In this document: positions 12,316 through 24,479 of the stretch, piece after piece | Layout of the letters: the number at the start of each line of letters is the position of its first letter | Position numbering within the stretch: position 1 is the stretch's first letter | Assembly (NCBI GenBank): GCA_963930645.1 | Contig: OZ005648.1 | Location: 149,308,035-149,372,034, forward strand | DNA from: Salticus scenicus | Taxonomy: Eukaryota > Arthropoda > Arachnida > Araneae > Salticidae | Reading direction: 5' to 3' | DNA length: 64,000 nt | Translations under genes and position numbers: made by a program | Notes under the pieces: model-generated | What the model was told of the DNA's origin: nothing | Database searches by the model: none | What the model saw: the letters and a program-made list of their open reading frames with translations, nothing else

Positions 12316-13632
12316 ACTAGTTGACATAGGTGGACTCTGCTCAGTTCCCCATCATATGTATGTTCTCATAAATTTCTTGTACAGGATTTATTATATTCAT
12401 GTTAAGAGAAATGAATTTGACCAAACGCTTGACACAGTGACAGAACGAAATCCTCGCCTAATAGGCTAACCACCATTCAGTTCGACATCTTATTCTAATC
12501 TATTAATTTATTTTATTGGGATCAATTTCGTAGTTCATTTTCATGCTACTATTTCCAATGCAACTTTCCTAAAAATGAGTACTTTTATGAAATATCTCCC
12601 CTTTGCTATGTTGATAAAATCTTAAATTTCGAATAACTTACGAAATTTTCCTATTAGAATATTTGTAGTCAATCATGTTCATACAAGTATCATAAATGCT
12701 ATTTTGAAATTGTCTGATATATTTATGATCTTTAAAATGGACGTTTATGCTCGATTTTGCCTTATTCTGCCATTTTAAGTAAATCGTAAATTCCAAATAA
12801 CTTACGAATTTTTTAAATTGGAAAAATCATAGTCTATGATGGTATTCATGTCAGTATCCTAAGTAATATTTCGAAAGTGGTTTGACATCTTTACGAGGAA
12901 AATATCCCTCACGATTGACGTTTATTTGAAATTTTGCTATATTCTGCCATGTTAAGAAATTCGTAAATTTCCAGTAACTTACGACATTTTTATATTGGAA
13001 AATTCATAGTCATTAATACTCATGCCAGTGTCCTAAATAATACTTCAAAAGTAGTCTGACATCTATCCGATGAAAATATCTCTCAAAATTGACGTTTATG
13101 TGAAATTTTGCCCTATACTGCCATGTTAAGAAATTCGTAAATATCCAATAACTTGCGAAATTTTCAAAGTAGTATGTTTATAATTACTTATGTTCATTTC
13201 GGCATAAAAACTGATATTTTAAAACTGGTTTGACATTTTTACAATAAAAAGTTTCCATTTAATGCACGTTTAAGTGAATTTTTGTTCTATTCTCCCACGT
13301 TAAGAAAAACTTAAATTTCTAATAACTTACGAAGTTTTTAAATTCAAATGTTGCAAATGAATAGGGTTCTTGCTAGTGTCGAAAGTAATATTTTAAAACT
13401 GATCTGACCTCTCTGCGACAATTTGTTCTTGAGATATCGTGTACACAGACTAACAAACTAACGGACTGACCCGCTAACAGACTAACAGACTAACAGACAT
13501 CCTACAGACAGACACCATAAAAATTTTGTCATTTTCGGATTCCTCACACCTGAAAACGTGTAAAAAAGTCAAAAAATCGAGGTCAAAAATTTTCATGATT
13601 ACCTAAGTTCCCCATGATGTGATGGGGAACTA
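12316..13632 (-). mobile_element. family X element, near full length, minus orientation
   Basis: Read on the minus strand it begins with the agttccccat ... atggggaact hairpin (13,600-13,632). A run of (GTCTGT)-type short repeats and at least five internal modules of about 170-180 bp follow. Each module carries variants of aatttcgtaagttattgg and catgttaagaaattcg. It ends with gatggggaactgagcagag and ccaactag at 12,316, followed by T. There is no coding sequence. A subterminal inverted repeat (gttccccatcat / atgatggggaac) is offset from the right end by about 27 bp. Confidence 0.85.
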
Positions 13633-14008
13633 AAAAAAAAGAAAGAAAGAATAAAAACACATCTTTTATCGTTCATAAACGCCTTATCTAAAATTTCCAG
13701 ATCAATCGACGATTTTTCAGATGCAAAGTAATCACAAATACATATTATTTTATTGGATTTGTCATTCGTCCCCTAAGGGTCTTCGGGACAAGACGTTTGT
13801 TGAAAAATATGAGGAAAGACATGTTTTCCTTATTCCAAAAATTCAAGAACAACGCATTAAATATTTTTCAAGACAAAACGTAAAAAAGTGAAAGTGTTTC
13901 CGCTATTTTGTCCAACATCTGTATTTGTATTTGTACATATATATGACAGAGAGAGAAAGAGAGATGCACTTGTCTACCATCCAGGATTCTGTTTCGAACA
14001 TATATATA
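13633..14008. other. intergenic DNA, no gene seen
   Basis: There is a purine run directly at the hairpin end of the family-X element and an imperfect (GA)n near 13,945. Nothing else was recognised. Confidence 0.55.
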
Positions 14009-14320
14009 CTAGCAGGCTTTGCCCGCTTCGCTGGGTACTATTTAAATGTGTTGTCAAAATCCTATATCATTATTAATAACTTAAGTTAAAGCTCCCCCTG
14101 TGTTCAGTAGAGGTTTTTACTGCTCGCAACGTGAGAAGTCCCGGTCCCCACTGCCTTCGGCAGCAACTTACTAGCTTCTTACTTCCCGTTCCACAGCGGA
14201 TAAATTCGAAGATTTGCGAAATCCCGCAGATCCAATAAATTCCCCCAACACAAATTTAGTGCTAAAAGAGGGGTCTCGAATTTGCAATATACTACATTTA
14301 CAATATATATATATATATAT
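14009..14320 (+). repeat. dispersed repeat with 'tagcaggctttgcccgc' start, 5' part
   Basis: It begins actagcaggctttgcccgct and contains tgccttcggcag and agcttcttacttcccg. The same ordered motifs start the repeat at 52,839. The present copy is cut by the transposon at 14,321 after about 310 bp. The pattern resembles abundant arthropod dispersed repeats whose far end reads ttataatattagta; here that end is absent. Confidence 0.65.
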
Positions 14321-15251
14321 AGGGGATATCCGTGTAATATGGACCCCCTAAGCAAGAATGCTCATAAAACTAAAATTCTTAAAATAGAAAGGTTTAATTT
14401 GTTGGCTGAACATTACAATTGTATAGTTGCATGGTTCAAGCTTAGTGAAGCACTCTGGGAAGTATTAATAATTGCAGGAAATATTTTTTTTTTATTTATG
14501 TGTCGGTGGTCCATATTACACGAACGTATGTGTAATATGGACCAAGTGGTCCATAGTGGTACTTCCCGAACAGTTGACACACTTGGAATTGTGAAACAAT
14601 CTGTCCAGCATGTTCCCTCATACACTTGTCCATTTCTTGGGAATTGTAGAAATGGACGAAAAAAATAATAGTTAATGGATGAAAAAAAGGGAGGTCTAAA
14701 GGTTATATTCAATGGGTGTATGCGAAGGAAGTGATACATTGATTATCCCTGTTTCTCTGGCCTATTCTATAGCCTCAAGATTTTAAGTGTGCGATATATG
14801 TACGCCGAGCGTTAGCAAAACCTCTCTGTTTTTATCATAGACCAGTAGTCCATAATACCCAACAGAGCATGCTTCATATTACACGCATAAACAGAGCAAC
14901 GTGGTTTCCAATCATATATCGCTATGCAAATTGGCGTCCGTGAAACACATGTCTACATTGTTCAGAAAATAAGTACATTTGTTACTATTAACGCGAAAAT
15001 TATATTGCAATTACCTAACAGTAGAAAGTAATACTTTCATTTTAACATACTTGTTACATCAATGATCTTATAAACCGAAAACTCAATTTCATAATCGTCC
15101 AAATACAGGTATGTATGTAGAAGTCACTCCTTGGCTTGTGTAACAATAATATTCACTAAAGGCAATGAGATGATTTCACCATCTAGTATTGAACATACAA
15201 ATTTTCTCATGGTCCGTATTACACGATGGTCTATAATACACGGTTCTCCCC
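14321..15251. mobile_element. DNA transposon with terminal inverted repeats, about 0.93 kb, no transposase found
   Basis: The left end AGGGGATATCCGTGTAATAT and the complement of the right end (AGGGGAGAACCGTGTATTAT) match at 17 of 20 positions, so the termini form an inverted repeat. Both ends lie in AT microsatellite, so the target duplication (TA or ATAT) is ambiguous. The motif gtgtaatatggacc or its complement occurs about six times, at both termini and internally near 14,508-14,552, 14,873 and 15,211. The open frames inside do not resemble a transposase. Confidence 0.7.
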
Positions 15252-17751
15252 TATATCATATTCTACCTTTTCTATAATTTCTGATCAACTTGTACATACT
15301 TATTTTCTAAAACTAACTTCTTAATATTTTGTAAAATATATTTTTCATTTCCCTACACATCACGTAAATTCAGCGTTTTTTTTATATTTTATATCACTAC
15401 CATTTGAAAAGGTGCCTAACAAATTCTATAGAATATATTGACTTTATTATATAATTTAATATATATATATATATATGTATGTAGAGCAATCTCATTTCAA
15501 GAGGCAAGCATAATTCTTAAGCGTTGCATTGAGAACTCAAAACAAGAACTTTTGAATTCAAAAGTTTGTAAAAACTATTGTCAAAAGTTTCGTAAAATAC
15601 AATAATTCTGTTATTCTGAAGCATACAGTATTTTATCTCCTTTGACATGATTTTAGTTGAGGACAAAATATTGAAAACCAAACTTTTTGACAAGGCTTGC
15701 AATATTTAAACTTTATTTATAGAAGAAAAAAAAATTAAAGTAAAAGAAGAAGAGTAAAAAAAGAAATGAAAAGAATAAACACAACACCTATATTACAGAA
15801 TTGAAACGTTTTGAAAATCTTGTATCAGATATTTCAAAGAGTTTTGGGATTCCATGAATAATTTTTACAATAGTTGTGTAAACTATGTTAATTCTTGCAT
15901 AAAATTTAGTATCGCATCTATTCAAAGGGTGAGGAACTGCTTATAAAGATGAAATAACAAACATAATATTTTTGCTTTAGGCACTTGAATAACAAGGTTT
16001 TTTTTTCTTCTAAAAAGAAGTTTTTACATGTTCCTTACGTTTTTATATTTGTCAAATTCGCTTCAAAAGAAGATAAAATTCTAAAACTCTGAAATGTATT
16101 ACCCGTTTACCATCTTTATGTTCCAAAACATTTTGTTTGAAAATTTAGCTGTTTTTTCTCTAGACAAATATTCAAGTTTTAAAAGAACGAAGTATAAAAG
16201 GCAATCTATAAAACGGTTGATATTGTTTGCTTGTTAACGTTTTTCGTTCAGTTTTCCAGAATTATATTTTACTGCCTGAAATATAAACCAGTTTCAAATG
16301 ATAAAACACGTTTCACATATATGTACATTTTTACCATTTGATTCATTATCCAAGTTGCTTTATATTCAAGCTTCTAAATATTTCTTCATTTATTTTCAAT
16401 CATCGCTATAAAATATATTTGAATTGTATTTAAAAAAATCAACACAGAAAGCGATTGAAAATATTTACAACAGTGATATACATGTAACTTTCAAGTAATA
16501 TTTGTTTTATCAATGTTAGCAAATTTTTAATTTGAGTTAAACATGTTTTTCTTAGTTACAACTTTTTCTTTTCTTAATCATAATAATCGAAACCACCTAA
16601 TTAGAAGTCTCCCCAGTACTTTCAATTGCAAGAAACACAATTACAAACATTGTAAACAAAACCCATAATTGCAAAATTGCTAGGTGTTTCTGTATTTTTT
16701 TTTTTTTTTATTCTTCACCGTGTGTAATATAAAATTCGTTCTTATTATTTAATTATTTTTCACACTTTATTCTTTATCACACATTATTTTATAAGTGTAA
16801 TAATAAGAAATTTCATGTAATTCATTTCTGTAGACCGCAATGTATCAGAATTCTTGTCATCATTTCTGAAAAAAGAAAATATAGCCACACTTTTCATTTT
16901 ACAAGGAAACTTCTTGTGATCAGACTAAGTAAATCATATCAGTAATAAACATTAAAAAATTTGACCGAAACGAAACCATGGGAAAATGGACAATTCAAAC
17001 TCTGGTACAATTCTAAATTTTATCGCAAAAGCTTCTAAAGTAAAATATTTAAATCGTGTACAATTTGCATTGTTGCGATTTAATGACATTGATGTATCAT
17101 GATCATTGATTATATAATGTATATATTCATTTATTATTAGAGGCTAACAGCACTATATTTCAATAGATATTGCTTAGCAAAATCGGGTACTTCAGTATGC
17201 TGAAATTTTTGTCTTATAGTTTAAACTAAAATGTTGCAAGCACCGTTAAAATGTAATACGAAGCACGACTGATGATTTGAATATGAAACACTGATTGACG
17301 ATTTGTTATAGTTAAATTAAGACAAATGACCCTGTTGAACAAAGTGTAACTAATATTTAATTTTTAAAACTAATATTTAATTCTCCGACATGTTTGATAG
17401 TTTATAATTTCTACTTGACCTTAATGTTAACATTTTACTTGATTATGAAAAATAAATAAGTTATTTAAATTCTTATTTGAAAAGACAGAAAATAAATAGA
17501 AGAAAAATTTCGCAAGCAAGTAAGGTAAAATAGGGAAATACACACTCACTCATACGAAACGTCAAAATGACAAATGTTAAAAGCGAGGGGAAAACGCTAC
17601 ACTCCGGGAAAAGAATTATATAAGTGAAAAAAATAATTTTAAAGAAAATTAGAAATTAAATATGAGGCTAATATCTGGTGAAAGAAAAACAAATTCTGTC
17701 AGCGATAGAATTTAATATATTATGACAAGATTATTTTCTGTATTAAAATTT
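15252..17751. other. AT-rich intergenic DNA, no gene seen
   Basis: It contains (TA)n at 15,460-15,478, a poly(T) near 16,697 and the diverged duplicate at 16,590-16,800. No frame with recognisable protein content was found on either strand. Confidence 0.6.
16590..16800 (+). repeat. diverged direct repeat, partner of 19,270-19,500
   Basis: Shared ordered blocks include acctaat, tactttcaatt, attcttcaccgt and cttattattt followed by ttttcacac-type sequence. Identity looks near 70%. The two copies flank the family-X element at 17,752-19,064. It may be an unclassified old repeat. Confidence 0.5.
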
Positions 17752-19064
17752 TAGTTTCCCATCATACTATAGGTATGAGGAACTTAGGTAATCGCGAAAA
17801 TTTTCGATCTCGGTTTTAGGGTGAGGAATTTGGGTGATTCAGGTGTGAGGAATCCGAAAATGACAAAATTTGTATGGTGTCTGTCTGTAGGGTGTCTGCT
17901 AGTGTGTTAGTCCGCTAGTTTGTTAGACTGTGTACACAATATCTCAAGAAAAAATTATCGCAGAGGGGTAAAATCAGTTTTAAATATTATTTTCGACACT
18001 GAGAAGAAACCTATTCATTTAAAACATTCGAATTAAAAAACTTCGTAAGTTATTAGGAATTTACGATTTTCTTATAACATGGGGGAATAGGACAAAAATT
18101 CACTTAAATGTGCATTAAATGCAAACTTTTTACTGTAAAAATGACAGACCAGTTTTAAAATATCAGTTTCGATGTCGAAATGAACATCAGTAACTATAAA
18201 TATGCTACTTTGAATATTTCGCAAGTTATTGGAAATTTACAAATTTCATAACATGGCAGTATAGGGCAAAATTTCACATAAACGTCAATTTTGAAAGATA
18301 TTTTTATCGTAAAGATGTCAGACTACTTTTGAAATATTATTTAGGACACTGGAATGAATATTTATGACTATGAATTTTCCGATATAAAAATTTCGTAAGT
18401 TATTGGAAATTTGCGAATTTCTTAAAATGGCAGAATAGAGCAAAATTTCACATAAATGTCAATCTTGAGGGATATTTTCATCGTAAAGATGTCAAACCAC
18501 TTTCGAAATATTATTTAGGATACTGACATGAATATCATAGACTATGATTTTTCCAATTTAAAAAATTCGTAATTTATTTGGAATTTACGATTTACTTAAC
18601 ATGTCAGAATAAGGCAAAATTGAGCATAAGCCTCCATTTTGAGGATCATAAATACATTAGACAACTTCAAAATTACATTTATGATATTTGTTTGAACTTG
18701 ATTGGATACAAATATTCTAATAGGAAAATTTCGTAAATTATTCGTAATTTACGGTTTTATCAACATAGCGAAATTGTAAATTTTTCATATAATTATGAAT
18801 TTTGAGGATTATTGCATTGAAAATAGTAGCATGAAAACTAAACAACGGAATCGACCCTGATAAAATAAATTAATAGATTAGAATAAGATAAATATATCGA
18901 AGTGAACGGTGGATAACCTATTAGGCGGGGATTTCATTATGTCACTGTATCAAGCTTTGGTCAAATTCGGTTCTTTTAACATGATTATAATATGTCTCGC
19001 ACTAAACATTTATGAGAACATAAATATGATGGGGAACTGAGCAGAGTCCACCTATGCCAACTAG
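17752..19064 (+). mobile_element. family X element, near full length
   Basis: It starts agtttcccatcatac with a hairpin partner gtatgaggaact, then gaaaattttcgatctcgg, acaaaatttgtatggtgtctg and short GTGT-rich repeats. Five internal modules begin near 18,037, 18,214, 18,388, 18,565 and 18,727, a spacing of about 162-177 bp. It ends with gatggggaactgagcagag and caactag (19,064), followed by T. It matches the copies at 12,316 (minus) and 25,859 almost throughout. There is no coding capacity. Confidence 0.88.
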
Positions 19065-19269
19065 TCTTTAGCTATTTTTACACATAAAGGCATGTCATAA
19101 CTATAGTATACACTTGTATGAACACCCATTCGTATACTGTTATTGGGGAAGATTGTTCCTACTGTCGTGTTTGGATTGGTTTATTTATTTATTTAAATTG
19201 CTCATGAAAATAAAAGACGACATGTTTAAAGATTAAAGAGTAAACCTGATTGACGTGCAGCTATAAGCC

Positions 19270-19500
19270 ACATGTTTAGAGGTCTACCTAATACTTTCAA
19301 TTACGGCATAAACATTTACAAACGATGAAAGCAATACCCTAATTTCAAAACTGTTATGTGTTTGTGTTAATTCATGATATTTTATTAAATTTTTATTCGT
19401 CACCGTATAAACTGTTATTAAGATAAAATTCAGTCTTATTAGTTTTATGACACATAATTCTACTTTTCTCACACATAACTTTTACACATAATATTACTAT
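19270..19500 (+). repeat. diverged direct repeat, partner of 16,590-16,800
   Basis: It carries the same ordered blocks (ctacctaatactttcaatt, ttattcgtcaccgta, cagtcttatta). Short cacacataa-type repeats follow to about 19,560. Confidence 0.5.
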
Positions 19501-20051
19501 TTCACATATAACTATTTATATCATACATAATTCTATTTTTCTCACACATAACTCACACTTGGGGAAGTGTTCTAACACTTCATTTATCCTCAAGTGGGAG
19601 TTTGCTACATTATGAATTTTCATAGTTCGCAAATTAGCTTGCCACCGTAGATGGATATTAAAGTAATAACTTAGTCAAATAATTTCAAATGTTTTACTTT
19701 TTAATAAAGTAATTTATTCAATTTTAAATGACTATGTATAAATCACCAAAAAATTTATATTTTTTTCTGATTTTTAATAACATATATAAATATAACCATA
19801 CTTTTTTCATTAAAGCTATATGTACTATATTTTTTTCTATAACTATTCTATAGTTATATATTTTATTTTAACTATTATATAATTATATTTTTTTCTATAC
19901 CTTTTTCTATAACTATAAGAGAATATCGTTAAATAAGGATTTCATGATAAATATTTGTGCGCAATAGAGTGCCAGGACAATTTCCTTAAAAATGCTTTAC
20001 ATCTTGAAAACTTATTTTTTCAAATACAAATCCTAAGTCCTTTCATTTTTT

Positions 20052-20082
<31 letters not shown>

Positions 20083-20366
20083 ATCCAAATAATTTTATTG
20101 AATAAATGTACGATAAATTATTGTAATCTTTTGAGCCCCCCAGTTTATTTACTTTAGTACTATTTACAGCAATAAATTTTCCTACTAACTTATCTTCTTT
20201 TAAAACAATACGAACCATGAGTTAAAAAAATTTAAACAACAGATAAACTTGGAGAGAAATCACAGAAAAGAAAATCGTGGGATACGAACACAAAAAGAAT
20301 TCAAAGCTCCCTGAATCATCGTCTTTAAATTTCAGACTAAAACATCAATGTAGCCCAGAGCGTTAC
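19501..20366. other. AT-rich intergenic DNA, no gene seen
   Basis: It contains repeated ttttttctataactatt-type blocks (19,840-19,920) and a poly(T) of about 25 at 20,047-20,080. If the exon candidate at 20,367 is real, this stretch would be its downstream intron. Confidence 0.5.
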
Positions 20367-20675
20367 CTAACAAGACCTTTACGTGATGGGAGGGAGTTAA
20401 AATTACTATGCCATCTGTCAAAGTACATCACGATCCAAACTTGCAAACCTTGCGTTTCCTTGCCACAAATGATGAACGCATTGCCATTTATCGCACCTGC
20501 TGTTATACTCGGAATAAAATACGCATTCTGCTGTAGTACCTCATGGAGGATTCTCAATAAACCGATTTCTATCGGAGGAATTCGTAACTCGCTGAAATCG
20601 AATTTTATCATGTTTTGCACATTCTCTAAGATGTATACTTTTGCATTAAAATAACTTTGGTAAATGAAACCTTCC
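20367..20675 (-). CDS. candidate internal exon of an unidentified host gene
   Basis: An open frame of about 103 codons runs on the minus strand from a possible acceptor (ctaatacag, ending at 20,676) to a possible donor (tag|gtaacg, at 20,366). A phase-2 codon is split at both ends. The peptide includes NAKVYILENVQNMIKFDFSE, LRILHEVLQQNAYFIPSI and LQVWIVMYFDRWHSN. Base composition is more balanced than the surrounding AT-rich DNA. I do not recognise the protein, and no transposon motif is evident. Against it, the sequence before the acceptor is A-rich rather than pyrimidine-rich, and no second exon was found within several kb. It could also be a fragment of an unknown element. Confidence 0.3.
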
Positions 20676-21084
20676 CTGTATTAGTGGTCATTTATTTATT
20701 ATTATTATTATCATCATTATTTTATTATTATATTATTTTTCTTTTCAAAAATGTTTGTTTTATTACATGTTTTATTTTATTTTATATGTAAATATTACTT
20801 TTTTTTTTTTTTTTTTTTTTTTAAAAAAGCTTTGAAAAGGGAGAAGAAAGATTCACTTTGCGATAAGAATATTGTTAAAAGAGAAACTTCAATTTGAATA
20901 TTATTTAAATCATTAAAACCATCAAAAATTAGTAAGTTGTGCCTATCAGAAAACTTTCTTCTATATCTTTCTATATAAGAGATCCACTTGCAGTTGAAAA
21001 TGCACAAATGTTTAATTTGCAGCTTCACAGAATAAATATTTTACATATTGAGTTTGTTGTAATTTTAGGCAACCGATGCTAAGA
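20676..21084. other. AT-rich DNA with simple repeats, no gene seen
   Basis: (ATT)n lies at about 20,695-20,745 and poly(T) of about 23 at 20,800-20,822. If the exon candidate is real this would be upstream intron. Confidence 0.5.
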
Positions 21085-21599
21085 TGTAGCTATCTGGAAA
21101 GTCATCGAATGTGAGTAATAAAAGCGCCACCTGCCGGCTGATATACACAAAACTGAATCAGTATTCGTTTTCATAATGGTTAACTCACATATCTAGTTTT
21201 CCGCATTTATATGCCATAAAATTTGAGATTTTGTCTTTCGGTTCATGGGATAAATTGCAGCACAGCAGCGCCACCTTTTGGTGCATGTGCGCTTAAATTG
21301 TATCAGTAACATGTTTCATAATGGCCCTCTCATATACCAAATTTTGTGAAATAATCTATACCTATAAAAATGTTAAGTTGGTTTGTGTACGCTTCAAAAA
21401 CTCAAAATGTTCTGCATCGATTGAGCTCAAATTTTGGCATGATATACTACTCGTTTCAAATATTGTTTTTACTTATTTTCGCGTCAGTAACATATCCATG
21501 ACCGCGAGAAAACAGCTTTTTTAACTGTCAGCAGTGTACCAACAAACACGCCATACTGACACTGCAAATTTGCTTTATGTTTATCATTTATTTTATACA

Positions 21600-21840
21600 G
21601 CGCGTGCTCATTAAAAAATGAAAAGGAAATTAATGTTGATGTTTCACATTTTTATTTTTGTGAATGTATGAGCACATGGTAGTTAAATATGTTTGATTTC
21701 GATGAATTTTATATTGCAGCTCGAGCTCAGTAAAAATGAAAAGGAAAATAATGTTGATGTTTGAATTTTTTATTTTTGTGGATGTTATGAGCACGCATAG
21801 TTAAAAATACTTGATTTTCGATGAATGGCAACTATATAAA
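21600..21840 (+). repeat. two-copy tandem repeat of about 122 bp
   Basis: The block cagtaaaaatgaaaaggaaa, atgttgatgttt, tatgagcac and tcgatgaat occurs twice, starting near 21,600 and 21,722. It lies inside the left flank of the Helitron derivative. Confidence 0.75.
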
Positions 21841-22299
21841 ATTTTTGGTTTTGTAGAAAAGGAAATAACTTTCCCGTTTTTGCTCCGAAATGTCCTGATG
21901 TGATTAATGTTTATGTAGTCGGATTCTTTGCCTGAAAGAATTTTGTGATTTCGTGTCGCAATTATTTTTTTTTCTCAAACTTTCGTATCTCGGACTATAC
22001 CTATCTTTCAATTTAAATACTTCTCAACTATTTCTGTTTCCGTCAGCAATGTTAACATCGTAAGAAACGAAAATGTGTATCCTTATTAGCGAAATAAATG
22101 CTTGCCTGAAATACCATGAATTTCGTTTGCCATTTCAAAATGAAAATTTTTCGTCATTAAACTTTTTACCCTATCTCTCATTTTTTTTTTTTTTCAACCT
22201 AGATCTGTGAGAGCTTCTGTTCCTGTGAAAACCGAAATAATTCCTCGCAGAAAAGCGAATTTGAATCGTTCCACTCGCCACACAGAGGATCAAGAAGAC

Positions 22300-22680
22300 G
22301 GCTTTCGAATATGACTGAGGAAGAGCGGACATCCGTACGAGAGGGGAACAGACTGAGCACCAACCAGATGCGTAACGCGGAACCAGCAGAAAGACGAGCA
22401 GCCAGGCGTGAGGATGCGCGATTGCGAGCACGACAGTCGCGTTCTGCAGCAACAAATTTGCACTTTCTCAACGGAATGGTCGCGAGAGGGTGAGGATAGC
22501 TGAAACGCGTACCTAAAGAACAGCAGATCTGAATCTGCAATTCCATCGTCTTGCATTCCGGTACAATCCAGCTGTTGATTATAGTTCAAGTCAGCATGTT
22601 GTTATTGATCAGATGAGTCATGTCTGCACCTACTGCCAGGCTCTAAAGTTCAATAATGAACCGAAAGGGATGTGTTGTGA
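22300..22680 (+). pseudogene. Helitron polyprotein N-terminal region (broken)
   Basis: An Arg/Glu-rich stretch (TEEERTSVREGNRLS, RNAEPAERRAARREDARLR) matches the repetitive N-terminus of arthropod Helitron proteins. After a stop and frameshift near 22,490 it continues as LAFRYNPAVDYSSSQHV and QMSHVCTYCQALKFNNEP, followed by GMCC. That is the zinc-finger block that normally precedes the Helitron_like_N/Rep domain. The Cys pairs are at about 22,624-22,635 and 22,668. No Rep HUH motif follows; the sequence jumps to the helicase end. Confidence 0.75.
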
Positions 22681-22960
22681 TAATTCTTCGAATTCCCATG
22701 ATCCCGGCCGATACAACATTTAAATTTAAACGATTGCAATTTCCAGTTCGATTGGCGTTTGCAATCACAATTAAGAAACCTCAAGGTCAATCTTTAGAAA
22801 TGTGTGGTTTAGATTTAGAGGTGGATTGCTTCTCACGTGGACGACTGTATGTTGCGTGTTCCTGTGTCGACAAACCAGATAGCCTTTATATCTACGCATA
22901 CAATGGAATAACAAAAAATATTGCAAGTATTGCAAAATTAAACTTCTATAAAACGTATGC
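22681..22960 (+). pseudogene. Helitron/Pif1-type helicase C-terminal fragment
   Basis: LRIPMIPADTTFKFKRLQFP, VRLAFAITIKKPQGQSLEMC, GLDLEVDCFSRGRLYVACS and SLYIYAYNG match the last helicase motifs of Helitron proteins. The Q-G-Q-S-L and YVACSRV-like blocks are the final motifs of the Pif1/RecD superfamily. Here YVACSCV replaces the usual Arg with Cys, so the arginine is lost. The fragment sits directly after the N-terminal zinc block. Several kb encoding Rep and helicase motifs I-IV must therefore be deleted between about 22,670 and 22,684. Confidence 0.8.
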
Positions 22961-23640
22961 TTTGTTTTATTCCTCATTTTTCATACATGCAACCACAATG
23001 TGCCACAGCAAAGCGTGACAGGGTATAAGTAGTATACAATAAAATTTGAAATATAGCTTTCCCGTTCACGACAAAATTTGTAGCATAGCAGCGCTATCTA
23101 TAAGCCAATATGCACCAAAACTCAGTCCAAATAAAGTTTTTCAAAGATCCTCTCATGTACCGTTTTGTGCACTTATATACAATAGAATCTGCGGTATAGT
23201 CTTCTGTTCACGGACAAAGTTGCAACACAGTAGCGCCATCTACCAGTCGATATGCACCCAAATAGAATCAGCGTAATGTTTCATATTGGCCCTCTCACAT
23301 ATAAAAGTTTGTTTGATTATACACAATAGAACCTGAGGTATAACTTTCCTTTAGATGGAATATATTACAAAACAGTAGCATCACATGTTGAGCAATTTGC
23401 ACCAAAAGTTGGTAGGCACTATTTAATGTCATGGGGTAAAAACACATAAATTTATATGTAATCCTGTGCAGTAATTCCTGAGACACACACACATATATAC
23501 ACACTGAGATACACACATATATTTTCTAAAAAGTATTAAATCGTCTTCTGGAACTGTCAAAACGTGCAAATCTATCAAAAACTTTAAGTCGAAAATTTTT
23601 ACGAATTTAACCTTTCTTCTATTAAATATAGAAGAAAGTA

Positions 23641-24479
23641 ATGATCATCGTCACATGACAATAAAATATGCAAAATTACTAACATATATATAGAATGAAA
23701 TTTATTTGCTAATTGTATTAGCTTGATTCTATAAAGAATCACATAATGTTTATGAAATTTATATAATCTAAATTATTATTAGAGAAAAAAAGGATACATA
23801 AAAAAATTCCATTTATGTGTATACTTACTTTATCAATTAGTTATATATTCAAATAATTTTATAAAAGAAATATTTACTGTGTTTTCTTATAGGGAAAAAA
23901 ACTGCATATACAAAATAAATTTGGTTTTTAACGAAAGTGCAAATAAACACTCATTTTTTTCTTAACTTTATTTTATGAACGGAAAAAGATATCAATTTTC
24001 AAACGGAATATAAATTAAGGAAGATCAAAGACACGCTTTTTTATAGATAAAATTTTGTTATACCTGGAAATTTAAAAATTAATAATTCAAAAATCTTCAA
24101 ATTACACTAATTACCTAAAATAATAAATAGCACTTGAAAACTTATTTATTTTTTTCACTGAATAAATAAAAAGTTTCTGAGAAATAAAGTGATGTTTTAG
24201 CTTTCAAAGGTAAAAAAGGTAAATAAAATTTTATATAATATACAGTGAAAATCTTTTAGGAATTAAATATATATTTTTTGAAATACTGCATTAAAGAAGA
24301 CTTTCGTATTTGCCTGGAAAAAAATAGATATAATCAAACAATTTTTTAAAAACCCATATACACCATATGTACTCACCTATACACCATATAGATGGCCATA
24401 TATGCCCATATGGTCATCACTGTGTTTTGATCACCCGCACTGTTCATACTGACCTTTGTTTTTCATAGCCCTTACGAAA
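23641..24479. other. AT-rich intergenic DNA, no gene seen
   Basis: It is mostly A/T with no long open frame. Near 24,355-24,415 there is a cluster of short palindromic catatacaccatat and ggccatatatgcccatatgg motifs. Confidence 0.6.

Larger units (their letters stand above)
21085..23640 (+). mobile_element. internally deleted Helitron
   Basis: The start of a Helitron polyprotein and the very end of its helicase are fused, with Rep and most of the helicase missing. Both flanks carry repeats with agcgccacctgcc / gcgccatctaccag motifs (21,125; 21,268; 23,090; 23,232; 23,365). The right end reads gtcgaaaatttttacgaat, then a hairpin tttcttctat ... atagaagaaag at 23,610-23,639. The same end occurs in family Y at 32,260. 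The left boundary is approximate. It is non-autonomous as it stands. Confidence 0.7.

Noticed and set aside
14282..14739. Open frames of 128 and 108 codons on opposite strands
   Set aside because: They lie inside the inverted-repeat transposon, span its gtgtaatatggacc repeats, and have no recognisable domain.
22171..22589. Minus-strand frames opposite the Helitron N-terminus
   Set aside because: They are shadows of the Arg-rich plus-strand reading.
24355..24420. Cluster of ccatat/atatgg palindromes as an operator
   Set aside because: Short AT-rich palindromes are expected in this composition, and no gene is adjacent.
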